Shown here: positions 8,710 to 17,018 of the stretch, in pieces
Position numbering within the stretch: the first letter of the stretch is position 1
Layout of the letters: each line of letters opens with the position of its first letter
Assembly: GCA_963832895.1 (NCBI GenBank)
Contig: CAWHVQ010000023.1
Location: forward strand, 1-64,000
From: JAMXLO01 sp963832895
Lineage (GTDB): Bacteria; Pseudomonadota; Alphaproteobacteria; Acetobacterales; Acetobacteraceae
Length of the DNA: 64,000 bases
Reading direction: 5' to 3'
Program-made: the position numbers and the translations under genes
Notes under the pieces: generated by a model
What the model was told of the DNA's origin: nothing
The model's input: only the letters and a program-made list of their open reading frames with translations
Databases searched by the model: none

Positions 8710-9471
8710 TTATTGAGCGGCCGCTGACATAGGCTGATGAGCCCGCAGGAACCCACGGACCTGGCTGATGGTCTTGGCGAGCAGCTCCGGCGGTTCGCGC
8801 CAGGGATACTCCGTCACCTGCGCCTTCGGCGCCAATGCCGCGACATCCATCGATGACTGATAGGGGTGCGAGGGAGTGTCGTCCGGCATGACAAGCATCG
8901 GGATTTGGCAGGAACGTGCGAATTCGCGCGACACGCTGTAAACGAAGTCGGGTCGGGCACGATAGAGGTTGTGCAGATAGGCCTCGACCGTCGCCATCGT
9001 CACGTCGGGGCGCCGCGCCATCAGTTCCGGGGCCCAGACATCCCGGCCCGAATTGTACATGACGTCGGGGCTTTCCGGCCGGTGCCCGACCGTCTGACAC
9101 AGCACGCCCGCCACCACGCGATCAGGGGCTCGCTCCATGAGCTTGAGGGCGAAGCAGCCCCCGATGCAGTAGCCCATGAAGAAGAACTGCTTGATGCCCA
9201 GGTGGTCCATGAGCGCGAGCTGATCATCCGCGAAGGCGCCCCATGGATCATCGACCGCAATGGGGCCGGTCGACTCGCCGCCGTTCGCATTGCGCTGGTC
9301 CATGGTGATGCAGCGGAAGTCGTTCTTGAAGACTTCCATGGAGTTGAACACTGCCGTCGGCCAGTTGCTGACGCGGGAGTTCAAGCCGCCGCCGGGTGTC
9401 ACCAGCAGCGGGAAACCGCTTCCCGTCTCCTCATAGCGGATGCGAACGTTGCCCTTTTGGTAAAATGGCAT
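8710..9471 (-). CDS. Alpha/beta hydrolase with Cys nucleophile elbow
   Basis: A 253-residue alpha/beta hydrolase preceded by a strong GGAGGT site. The nucleophile elbow reads G-Y-C-I-G-G, putting Cys where Ser is usual, as in dienelactone hydrolases. LLVTPGGG near residue 23 is the oxyanion-hole region. An acidic residue (PDDTPSHPY region) and a late His (DVAALAPKAQVTEYPWREP lacks one, RAHQP has one) leave the triad uncertain. It is the last gene of a minus-strand run beginning near 15269, so it may belong to the same catabolic unit. The substrate is unknown. Confidence 0.75.
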   Translation of the reverse strand: MPFYQKGNVRIRYEETGSGFPLLVTPGGGLNSRVSNWPTAVFNSMEVFKNDFRCITMDQRNANGGESTGPIAVDDPWGAFADDQLALMDHLGIKQFFFMGYCIGGCFALKLMERAPDRVVAGVLCQTVGHRPESPDVMYNSGRDVWAPELMARRPDVTMATVEAYLHNLYRARPDFVYSVSREFARSCQIPMLVMPDDTPSHPYQSSMDVAALAPKAQVTEYPWREPPELLAKTISQVRGFLRAHQPMSAAAQ

Positions 9472-9530
9472 GGCGATACCTCCTTCCCTTGTGTTGGTTC
9501 ATGCTCGGCGTTGGTTGGCGGCGTGCTTGG

Positions 9531-10404
9531 CTAATTCGCGGCCAGCTTGTCCTGCGTCTTCGTGTCGAAATCGCTTGCGTCATGCCGCTCATGCAACTGG
9601 CTCGATGGTTCGCCCTGCAGGCGGTTGACCATCCGGCCACGCCGCACTGCCGGCCGTGCGCCGATCGCGTCGGCCCAGCGGTTGACGTGCTTGTACTCGT
9701 GCACCGCGAGGAATTCGGCCGCGCCGTACTGATTGAACTTCACCAGGCCGCCGTACCAGGGCCACGCTGCCATATCGGCAATTGTATATACGTCGCCGGC
9801 AAGGTACTGGTTGTCCGCCAGCCGCTTGTCGAGCACATCCAGCAGCCGTTTCGTCTCCATGGTGAACCGGTCGATGGCATATTCGATTTTGGTCGGTGCA
9901 TAGGCGTAGAAGTGACCGAACCCGCCGCCGACGTAGGGCGTGCTGCCCATCTGCCAGAACAGCCACGACAGGGTTTCGGCGCGCAGACCAGGCTCGGTCG
10001 GCAGGAAAGCGCCGAACTTCTCGGCCAAATGCACCAGGATCGCGCCGGTCTCGAAGACGCGGATGGGCTTCGGACCACTGCGATCCAGCAGCGCCGGTAT
10101 CTTGGAGTTGGGATTGATGGCGACAAAGCCGCTGCCGAACTGATCGCCGTCGTTGATCCGGATCAGCCAGGAGTTGGTACTCGGCTCCGGTATGGCCGAG
10201 CGCCAGCAGCTCCTCGAGCATCACCGTGACCTTCACGCCATTTGGCGTGCCGAGCGAGTATAGCTGAAGGGGATGGCGGCCGACCGGCAGCTCCTTCTCG
10301 TGCGTCGATCCTGAAATCGGGCGATTGATGTTCGCGAACCGCCCGCCGCTTGGCTTGTTCAAGGTCCAAACCTTGGGCGGCGTGTACTCGGATGAGTCGG
10401 ACAT
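9531..10404 (-). pseudogene. YghU-type glutathione S-transferase, frameshifted
   Basis: The start frame gives MSDSSEYTPPKVWTLN, then LQLYSLGTPNGVKVTVMLEE, an unmistakable YghU N-terminus. After GAEYQ the family pattern (SWLIRINDGDQFGSGFVAIN, then NSKIPALLD) continues in the neighbouring frame down to the stop at 9531 (HLAEKFGAFLPTEP, then YVGGGFGHFYAYAP). The shift lies between about 10170 and 10182. Otherwise both thioredoxin-fold and alpha-helical domains are well preserved, so this is either a recent mutation or a base error. YghU enzymes act as glutathione-dependent disulfide reductases. Confidence 0.85.
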
Positions 10405-10518
10405 CTTCTGCGCTCCATATGTTTGGCAGACAGCGTGGCCCGGCGGCTCAGCTCACGCAAGCCGGCTCACAGGCCCTTGTTCGCGTTGCCGGGGCAGTGT
10501 CCGTGCTGGTTCGAGGCG

Positions 10519-12267
10519 TCAAGCCACGCGATCGCCCCGTTTGATCTCGACCGTGCGGTTGTCGACCGCGGGGAGCATTTGCGCGGGATCACGGGTGACG
10601 ACAACGTCTATGACTGTCGGGCGGTCGCGCTGTTCCATGCCCTGCCGCAGTGCCGGCGACAGAGCCTCGGGGTCTTCCACGCGAATGCCGCCGCAGCCCA
10701 TGGTTCGGGCGATCGCGGCGTAGTCCATCTCGTGCAGGTCGGCCGACTGGTAGCGCCCGCCCATCATCGCGTGCTGCAACGCCTTGACGTAGCCGGAGGC
10801 GGCGTTGTTGACGACGATCACAGTGAGGCCACACCCGGTGCGGCGCGCGGTCTCGAGTTCGCCGAGTGTCATGTTGAACCCGCCATCGCCACTGATCGCG
10901 ACGACGGGCCGGTCGGGCGCGGCAAGTGCTGCGCCCATGCCGCCCGGCAGGCCGTAGCCGATCGAGGCGAAGCCGCGATCCGGAATGAAGCTCCGCCCCG
11001 CGCTCTTGGTGTCGTAGAGCAGCCCGGTCCAGTGGCCGGCGAACCCGCCATCGGCGACGAGAATTGCGTCCTCGGGCAGGGTGTTGTTCAGCTCACGGCA
11101 GAGGCGCGCCATGTGCACCGGACGGTCGCGCGAATTGAGTCGCGGCGCGGCATCGTCTTGCCAGGCGCTCATGCGTGGCGCGAGCTCAGCGACATAGTCG
11201 GCGCGTGCCGCACGGGCGGCCGCACCGCTATCCGACAGCGCATCGGCAAAGTCCTCAAGCCCGGCTCGCGCATCGCCCCAGAGCGCGACATCGGCGGGGA
11301 TGCAGCGGCCGATCTCCTCGGCCACGATGTCGAGGTGGATCACCGGGATGTGGGCCGGCGGCAGCGCGAAGCGTTTGGTCGCGATCTCGCCCAGCTTGCA
11401 TCCGACGACGATCAGGCAGTCCGACGCCTCGATCAGGTCGTTGGCAATGCGCGAATAGCGGCCGAACAGGCCGACCGACAGCTGGTTCGTGCAGGCGATA
11501 CCGCCCTTGCCGGTCATGGTGTGCGCGACCGGGATCGATTGGGCCTCAGCGAAGCGGGTCAGCGCGTTCCAGGCCTCGGACAGGTGGATACCGCCGCCGG
11601 TCAGCAGCAGCGGACGTTTGGCCTTGGCGATCAGTTTCGCGGCGCGCTCGATATCGCCACGGTCGGGGCGGATGCGCCGCGCCGGCGCCTTCAAGGTCGC
11701 TTCGTCGATAACGAAATCCTCAGGCGAGAAATCGTGGGTGCCGTGGGCGGCGTCTTCGGGGACGTCGAGCAGCACCGGGCCTGGCCGTCCCGAGGTCGCC
11801 ACGGCAAATGCACGGCGCACGAGCTCGGGGATGCGGGCAGTCATCTCGACGCGGATCAGCTCCTTGACCGCGGGCCGGAGGATTTCGACCTGGCGGCTTT
11901 CCTGGGTCATGTTCTTCCAGGAATGCATGCGGTTGGTGTCGCCGGTGATCGCGACGATCGGGATGCCGCCGTTCAGCAATTCGACGAGCCCGGTGACGAG
12001 GTTGGTGGCACCGGGGCCGAGGGTGCCGTCGCAAATGCCGGGGCGATTGGTGACCCTCGCATAGGCGTCCGCGGCGAAGGCTCCGCAGCGTTCGTCGTTG
12101 ATCAGGTGGTGGTTCAGGCCGACGAGGCCCACGGCGTCGTAGAACGGCAGCAGCTGGAACCCGCCCATGCCGAACATCGGTCCGGCACCCGCCAGGCGCA
12201 GCATTTCGGCGAGCGCGCGTCCACCCGTCATCGTGCCCGACGGGCGATTTTGCAGTGTGGGGCTCAT
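10519..12267 (-). CDS. Thiamine-diphosphate enzyme, acetolactate-synthase-like
   Basis: A 582-residue protein with the three-domain layout of the AHAS/POX superfamily. The N-terminal PYR domain has the catalytic Glu59 (LINDERCGAFAADAYAR). A central domain follows (about 200-340), and the PP domain carries the ThDP-Mg motif GDGGF at 460-464 with N-N at 487-488. A GGAGG site precedes the ATG. It starts 11 bp after the internally duplicated protein at 12279-13085, so the two are probably cotranscribed. The reaction is not determinable; acetolactate synthase proper is unlikely without a regulatory subunit nearby. Confidence 0.82.
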   Translation of the reverse strand: MSPTLQNRPSGTMTGGRALAEMLRLAGAGPMFGMGGFQLLPFYDAVGLVGLNHHLINDERCGAFAADAYARVTNRPGICDGTLGPGATNLVTGLVELLNGGIPIVAITGDTNRMHSWKNMTQESRQVEILRPAVKELIRVEMTARIPELVRRAFAVATSGRPGPVLLDVPEDAAHGTHDFSPEDFVIDEATLKAPARRIRPDRGDIERAAKLIAKAKRPLLLTGGGIHLSEAWNALTRFAEAQSIPVAHTMTGKGGIACTNQLSVGLFGRYSRIANDLIEASDCLIVVGCKLGEIATKRFALPPAHIPVIHLDIVAEEIGRCIPADVALWGDARAGLEDFADALSDSGAAARAARADYVAELAPRMSAWQDDAAPRLNSRDRPVHMARLCRELNNTLPEDAILVADGGFAGHWTGLLYDTKSAGRSFIPDRGFASIGYGLPGGMGAALAAPDRPVVAISGDGGFNMTLGELETARRTGCGLTVIVVNNAASGYVKALQHAMMGGRYQSADLHEMDYAAIARTMGCGGIRVEDPEALSPALRQGMEQRDRPTVIDVVVTRDPAQMLPAVDNRTVEIKRGDRVA

Positions 12268-12278
12268 GGTTTCCTCCG

Positions 12279-13085
12279 TTATGCGGCGAGGGCGCGGCGC
12301 AAGCCGGCGACGAATTCGCGGGCGCTGATGCCTTCGCGCAGGCCGAGTGACGCGGCGCGGGCGTTGACGCTGCTGATGATGCCATCATCGTAGGTTGACC
12401 GTGCGTCGCCGATGCGGGCGCTCATCGACGAGACGGTCGCGGCAGCGATGCCACGTGCGTCGAGCGCCGGCAGACGTGAGGTGCCGGCTGCGTCCTTGCC
12501 GATGCCGGCGTCGTTATAAAGCGCGCCGAGTACGTCGTATTTGAGTGCGGTCTCAGGCCTGTTGCCGAGTAGCCCGCCATGCGAGCCGGTCACCACGATC
12601 GAGTCCTTGTGCTCCGGCAGGACGAGTGATGCAGAGTCGAGTGCCCAGACTGTGGGGCGGTCGGAGACAAGCAGGAATGCGCCTTCCAGCGCTTCGGGCG
12701 GCGCACGGTACGCCGGGCGAGCCTGTTGCAGCGCAGTGGCAGCGTCGCGGCACGATTGGCCAGAGCTGACACCAAGCGATGCGGCGATCGCGTTGGCATG
12801 GGTGATGACGCCGCTGGCCATCATGTCGGCGCCGTTGCCAATCCGCGCGGTGTCATGACCGACGGTCGCGGCGGCGACGCCGAATTCGTCCAGGTAATCG
12901 AGCCCACCGATTCCCGCGCGGTCGCGGCCGACGCCCGCGTCGTTGAAGATCGCAGCGGCGGCATGAAGCTTTGCCGCGAGATAGGCGGCGTAGACCCCGC
13001 CATGCGAGGCGTTGATGACGACCGCGTTGGCAGCTTCAGGCCCGACGCGGGTGATGCTGTCGGCGATGACGATTGGAGCGGGCAT
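12279..13085 (-). CDS. Internally duplicated protein of unknown function (SHGG/NDAG motifs)
   Basis: A 268-residue protein I cannot assign to a named family. Two halves align closely. SHGG occurs at 27-30 and 168-171. NDAGVG at 48-53 matches NDAGIG at 191-196. GVAAATV at 69-75 matches GIAAATV at 212-218. ARIG occurs at 80-83 and 223-226, and AASLG at 101-105 and 244-248. Conserved His, Asn, Asp and Arg in each half suggest a pseudo-dimeric catalytic or ligand-binding fold. There is no signal peptide or membrane segment, so it is likely cytoplasmic. It precedes the TPP-enzyme gene by 11 bp and follows the E1 genes, suggesting a shared pathway. The upstream ribosome site is weak. Confidence 0.75.
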   Translation of the reverse strand: MPAPIVIADSITRVGPEAANAVVINASHGGVYAAYLAAKLHAAAAIFNDAGVGRDRAGIGGLDYLDEFGVAAATVGHDTARIGNGADMMASGVITHANAIAASLGVSSGQSCRDAATALQQARPAYRAPPEALEGAFLLVSDRPTVWALDSASLVLPEHKDSIVVTGSHGGLLGNRPETALKYDVLGALYNDAGIGKDAAGTSRLPALDARGIAAATVSSMSARIGDARSTYDDGIISSVNARAASLGLREGISAREFVAGLRRALAA

Positions 13086-13114
13086 TTGTTGCTTGGTCCG
13101 AAGAAAGGTTCAAA

Positions 13115-13275
13115 CGCAGATAAGCAGCGGATGCACGCAAAACACGCAGATCCAGCGAGCCTGAATGATCGGTCGGGGCATTGGGGCGCTTCGGCGTTTC
13201 GCCGCGCATGGCCCAGGACCTGTGAACCGCGCTGAACCATCTGCGTGTTTTGCGTGCATCGGCTGCTTATCTGCG
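13115..13275. repeat. Long inverted repeat (36-bp arms)
   Basis: The arm 13115-13150 is the reverse complement of 13240-13275 with one mismatch, around an 89-bp spacer. The arms are built from CGCAGATAAGCAGC and CACGCAAAACACGCAGA units, a style seen in dispersed intergenic bacterial repeats. It sits between the E1-beta stop (13293) and the start of the duplicated protein (13085). It could act as a transcription attenuator or RNA-processing hairpin in the operon, or be a small nonautonomous element. Confidence 0.8.
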
Positions 13276-13292
13276 CCAAAAATGCTTTCGCG

Positions 13293-14270
13293 TCACTCGG
13301 CCGCGGCGCGGCCCCGCCCTTCCAGCACCTCGCGAACCCCGGCGATGATCCGGTTGCGGTCCGGAAAGACAGCGCTTTCCAGCACCGGGCTGTAGGGTAT
13401 CGGCACCTGCAAGGCGCAGACCCGCCTCACCGGCGCCTGCAGACGTGCAAACGTCGCGGCATCCTCGGTGACAAGCGCCGCCACCTCCGCCGAGAAGCCG
13501 GCTGTCGGACCCGCTTCGTCAGCGATGACCAGCCGACCCGTCTTCCGCACCGAACCTCGGATCGTCTCCGCGTCCAGCGGCACGAGTGTGCGCGGATCGA
13601 CGACCTCGACCGAGATCCCCTCCGCGGCAAGCGTCTCGGCCGCGGCAAGTGCCTCGTGCACCAGCCACGCCAACGCGACAACCGTTACGTCGTTGCCTTC
13701 GCGTTTGATGTCGGCCTTGCCGAGAGGGATCGTGTAGTCCTCGTCCGGCACTTCCCCCTTGCGCGTCATCAGCCGGCCAAACTCGAACGAGATGACTGGG
13801 TTGTTGTCGCGGATCGCCGTCTTCAGCAGTCCCTTCATGTCGTATGGCGTCGACGGCAGGAACATCTTCAGGCCGGCGACATTCATGAACATCGAATAGG
13901 GCGACTGCGAGTGCTGCGCCGCGACCTGTCCGCCGCCGCCGACGGATGCGCGGAACAGAATCGGGAAGGTCACCTGGCCACCGAACATGTAGTGGATCTT
14001 TGCGGCCTGATTGACGATCTGGTCCATGGCGACAAAGGAGAACGTCACCTGCCGCCAATCGACGATTGGGCGGAAGCCGGACCCGGCCGCGCCGATCCCC
14101 ATGCCGGTCAATGCTGCTTCGGTGATCGGTGTTGCCCTGACCCGCGTCGGACCGAACTCCTTCAGCAGCGGCGGCAGCGCATCGGTCGACATGTAGAAAA
14201 TTTTCGGGTCGCGCCGCATCTCCTCGGCGATCGCCTCGAGTGCAGCCTCATTGTACGTCAGCTCGCGCAT
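13293..14270 (-). CDS. 2-oxoacid/acetoin dehydrogenase E1 beta subunit
   Basis: A 325-residue protein matching the PdhB/AcoB family. MGIGAAGSGFRPIVDWRQVTF is the conserved N-terminal core; the family's usual E-F/M in this loop is D-W here. KIHYMFGGQVTFPILFR and VEVVDPRTLVPLDAETI are standard PYR-domain and C-terminal-domain signatures. A GAGGAA site precedes the ATG, and the gene starts 15 bp after the alpha subunit. The two would form an alpha2beta2 ThDP-dependent decarboxylase. No lipoyl E2 or E3 gene lies in the window. Confidence 0.88.
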   Translation of the reverse strand: MRELTYNEAALEAIAEEMRRDPKIFYMSTDALPPLLKEFGPTRVRATPITEAALTGMGIGAAGSGFRPIVDWRQVTFSFVAMDQIVNQAAKIHYMFGGQVTFPILFRASVGGGGQVAAQHSQSPYSMFMNVAGLKMFLPSTPYDMKGLLKTAIRDNNPVISFEFGRLMTRKGEVPDEDYTIPLGKADIKREGNDVTVVALAWLVHEALAAAETLAAEGISVEVVDPRTLVPLDAETIRGSVRKTGRLVIADEAGPTAGFSAEVAALVTEDAATFARLQAPVRRVCALQVPIPYSPVLESAVFPDRNRIIAGVREVLEGRGRAAAE

Positions 14271-14285
14271 CGTCGGTTCCTCGCG

Positions 14286-15269
14286 TCACGCTGCAAACAC
14301 GTCGTCGGTCGCCTGCTCGGGCAGCGGGAAGGGGCTTGCCTCAGCGAAGGCGATGGCGGCCTCGAGAGCGGCCATCACATCGCGCTCGATCGACTGCAAA
14401 CCGGCGTCGTCAAGGGCGCCCTGATCCCTCAGCTGCCGCTCGAGCAGCGTGATCGGGTCCTTCTGTCGCCACGCTTCGACTTCGGTCTTATCGCGGGGAT
14501 CGGGCTGCCCCTTGCGCTCCGTGTGGCCGCGCTGACGGTAGGTCTTGCACTCGATCAGCGTTGGGCCGCCACCTGACCGCGCGCGTTCCACGGCGCGGAT
14601 CGCCGCCTGATGAACCGCGACGATGTCGTTGCCATCAACCACGAACCCGGGAATGCCGTAGCCGGCCGCGCGTGCCGCCACATCGCTCAAGGCGTGCGTC
14701 GCGCCGGCCGATGTCTGCGCCGCGTACAGATTGTTCTCGCACACGTAGAGCATCGGCAGCTTCCACGTCGCCGCGATGTTGAGGCACTCATGGAACGGCC
14801 CCGCGTTCGATGCGCCGTCGCCGAAGAATGAAACCGCGACGCCTCCCTTGCCTTCGAGCTGCGCCGCAAGTCCTGCGCCGGTGATGATCGAAATCCCACC
14901 CGCGACGATCCCGTTGGCGCCGAGCATCCCGATGCCGAAATCGGCGATATGCATAGAGCCGCCCTTGCCCTTGCAGTAGCCGGTTTGTCGCCCGTAGAGC
15001 TCGGCCATCATGCGGTTGAGATCAGCGCCTTTGGCGATGCAGTGGCCGTGGCCACGATGCGTCGAGATGATCCGGTCGCCGCGGTCGAGTGCTGAACAGA
15101 CGCCGACGGCGACGGCCTCCTCACCGATGTAGCAGTGCACGACGCCGTAGATCTTGCCGGCATGGTAGTCAGCCGAGGCGCGTTCCTCGAAGCGGCGTAT
15201 GGTGAGCATCTGGCGCAGCATTTCGCGCTGTTTGTCGGGCGGCAGGTTTGGCGAGAGGCTCATGGGCAT
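14286..15269 (-). CDS. 2-oxoacid/acetoin dehydrogenase E1 alpha subunit
   Basis: A 327-residue protein of the PdhA/AcoA family. MLTIRRFEERASADYHAGKIYG is the typical start of the fold, GHGHCIAKGAD follows, and the ThDP-Mg motif GDGASNAGPFHECLN ends at the N-N pair of CENN. GHTERKGQPDPRDK lies in the loop that is phosphorylated in mitochondrial enzymes. It heads a minus-strand series (E1-alpha, E1-beta, duplicated protein, TPP enzyme). Acetoin, pyruvate or branched-chain oxoacid are all possible substrates. Confidence 0.88.
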   Translation of the reverse strand: MPMSLSPNLPPDKQREMLRQMLTIRRFEERASADYHAGKIYGVVHCYIGEEAVAVGVCSALDRGDRIISTHRGHGHCIAKGADLNRMMAELYGRQTGYCKGKGGSMHIADFGIGMLGANGIVAGGISIITGAGLAAQLEGKGGVAVSFFGDGASNAGPFHECLNIAATWKLPMLYVCENNLYAAQTSAGATHALSDVAARAAGYGIPGFVVDGNDIVAVHQAAIRAVERARSGGGPTLIECKTYRQRGHTERKGQPDPRDKTEVEAWRQKDPITLLERQLRDQGALDDAGLQSIERDVMAALEAAIAFAEASPFPLPEQATDDVFAA

Positions 15270-15358
15270 GGGCGTGCTCCATCTGGCCGGTCAGAGCGCT
15301 GCATGATGGGCGAGGGCGCAAAGGCTGGCAACCGGAATGCCGGCCTACTCGCTCAGGT

Positions 15359-15598
15359 TCAGGCAATCACATCGGCCTCGGGGCGGTCGTCTCCTTCAGA
15401 CAGTTCGGAGTGCCACCTGCCGAGTTCATCCTCATATTCGATGTGAGTGGTATCGCCGGGAATGAGTTGTTCGGCGGCGACCCGCTTTGCAGCGGCGAGG
15501 GCCGCGGCCTTGGTGGCAAACGGCTCCGAGAACACGTCGTTGAGCTTGTACGCCCAGCCTCCGTCGTGTGCGACTATTCTGTAGTGGATTCTGGCCAT
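15359..15598 (-). CDS. DUF2188-like small protein
   Basis: A 79-residue protein beginning MARIHYRIVAHDGGWAYKLN, followed by SEPFATKAAALAAAKRVAAEQ. This beta-beta-beta-alpha pattern with an aromatic GGW and an Ala-rich helix is characteristic of DUF2188 proteins. A GAGG site precedes the ATG. Its function is unknown, and it appears as a single gene between unrelated metabolic genes. Confidence 0.75.
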   Translation of the reverse strand: MARIHYRIVAHDGGWAYKLNDVFSEPFATKAAALAAAKRVAAEQLIPGDTTHIEYEDELGRWHSELSEGDDRPEADVIA

Positions 15599-15640
15599 GG
15601 CATTTGCCTCGCTGCGATGAGTTGGTTGTAGGCAGACGTA

Positions 15641-16990
15641 TTATTCAGCGGCCCGGCGTTGCCGGCTGTAGCGGTTGATCACCGGCCTCAGGCCAAGGTT
15701 TTCGCGCAGTGTCCGGCCTTCATACTCCGTGCGGAACAGGCCGCGGCGCTGAAGTTCGGGCACGACCAACTCGACAAAATCCTCGCCGCCGCCTGGCAGT
15801 GTGGCGGGCGTGACATTGAAACCGTCGCACGCGGCAGCTTCGAACCATTCCTGCATGACGTCGGCAATGTCGGACGGCGTGCCGATCTTCGCAGATCCGG
15901 TGATGCCGGAGCGCAAATACAATTCGCGGATCGTCGGCTTCTCCTGCCGCACGCGTTCCACCAGTTGAACGCTCAGGCTGCGATGCTCCTGCTTGCCCAA
16001 CGCATCCTCGGGCACCGGGCCGTCCAGCGGATGGCCCGACAGATCGCCGAACGAACTGTAGAGGCGGCCGAGGCCGACCAGCGGATCAATCATCGCCTGC
16101 AACTCATCGAACTTCGCCTGCGCTTCCGCGCGCGTGCGACCCACGACCGGACAGATCGCCGGCATGATCTTCAGATCGTCGGGCTCGCGTCCGTATTTCG
16201 CCATGCGGCCTTTCACGTCGGCGTAGTAGTCCTGCGCGCCCTGGATCGAGCCGTGGATCGCATAGATGACGTCGGCGGTTGCGGCGCCAAGTTCCCGCCC
16301 TTGATCGGAGGCGCCGGCCTGCACAATTACCGGATGGCCTTGCGGCATGCCCGCGACATTCAACGGGCCGCGCACGGTGAAGAACCGGCCTCGGTGGTTG
16401 AGGACGTGCATCTTGGCTTCGTCGAAATAGCGGCCGTTAACTTTGTCGAACAGCAGGGCGCCATCCTCCCAGCTATCCCACAGTCCCTTGACCACCTCGA
16501 CGAATTCAGCCGAGCGTGCGTAGCGCGTGTCGTAGTCGAGCGTGGTCTCCAGGCCGAAGTTCTGCGCCTCGTGATCCGACCATGATGCGACGACATTCCA
16601 GCCAGCACGGCCGTTGCTGATCAGATCGAGCGTGGCGAACCTGCGCGCGAGGTTGTACGGCTCGTTGTAGGTCGTGGATGCCGTCGTCACCAGACCGATG
16701 TGGCTGGTGACCATGGCGAGTGCCGGCAGCAACGTCATCGGCTCCATCTCGACCATGTCCGAGCCGGTGCGACACAGCGCGCCGCGAGGATTGTCGCCCT
16801 GGCGGATGCCGGCGCCGTCGGCGAAGAAGATCATATCGAGCTTGCCGCTCTCGGCGACCTGCGTGTTGCGCACGTAATGCTCGACATGCAGCGTGCCGTC
16901 GGCCGGGACATCGGGGTGGCGCCAGGCAGCCGGGTGGTAGCCGTAGCCGCGGATCGACAGGCCCAGCCGCATTTTTCCGGCAGTCACCAT
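15641..16990 (-). CDS. FMN-dependent monooxygenase, NtaA/SnaA/DszA family
   Basis: A 449-residue flavin-dependent monooxygenase of the luciferase-like superfamily. LGLSIRGYGYHPAAWRHPD at the N-terminus, IGLVTTASTTYNEPYNLARR, then RAGWNVVASW and the family-specific QAGASDQGRELGA place it in the NtaA/SnaA/DszA/SoxA group. These enzymes use reduced FMN from a separate reductase, and a flavin reductase gene lies at 18488-19015. Substrates in the family include nitrilotriacetate, EDTA and dibenzothiophene sulfone; which applies here is unknown. An AGGAGA site supports the start. Confidence 0.87.
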   Translation of the reverse strand: MVTAGKMRLGLSIRGYGYHPAAWRHPDVPADGTLHVEHYVRNTQVAESGKLDMIFFADGAGIRQGDNPRGALCRTGSDMVEMEPMTLLPALAMVTSHIGLVTTASTTYNEPYNLARRFATLDLISNGRAGWNVVASWSDHEAQNFGLETTLDYDTRYARSAEFVEVVKGLWDSWEDGALLFDKVNGRYFDEAKMHVLNHRGRFFTVRGPLNVAGMPQGHPVIVQAGASDQGRELGAATADVIYAIHGSIQGAQDYYADVKGRMAKYGREPDDLKIMPAICPVVGRTRAEAQAKFDELQAMIDPLVGLGRLYSSFGDLSGHPLDGPVPEDALGKQEHRSLSVQLVERVRQEKPTIRELYLRSGITGSAKIGTPSDIADVMQEWFEAAACDGFNVTPATLPGGGEDFVELVVPELQRRGLFRTEYEGRTLRENLGLRPVINRYSRQRRAAE

Positions 16991-17018
16991 CCGGTCTCCT
17001 GTTCGGCGTGGCCGGGCA

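Noticed and set aside
10423..12393. 656-codon plus-strand open frame
   Set aside because: It is antisense to the TPP-enzyme gene, has no family motifs or ribosome site, and reflects codon bias in GC-rich DNA.
13245..14576. 443-codon plus-strand open frame
   Set aside because: Antisense to the E1-beta and E1-alpha genes, which have clear ThDP motifs and ribosome sites.
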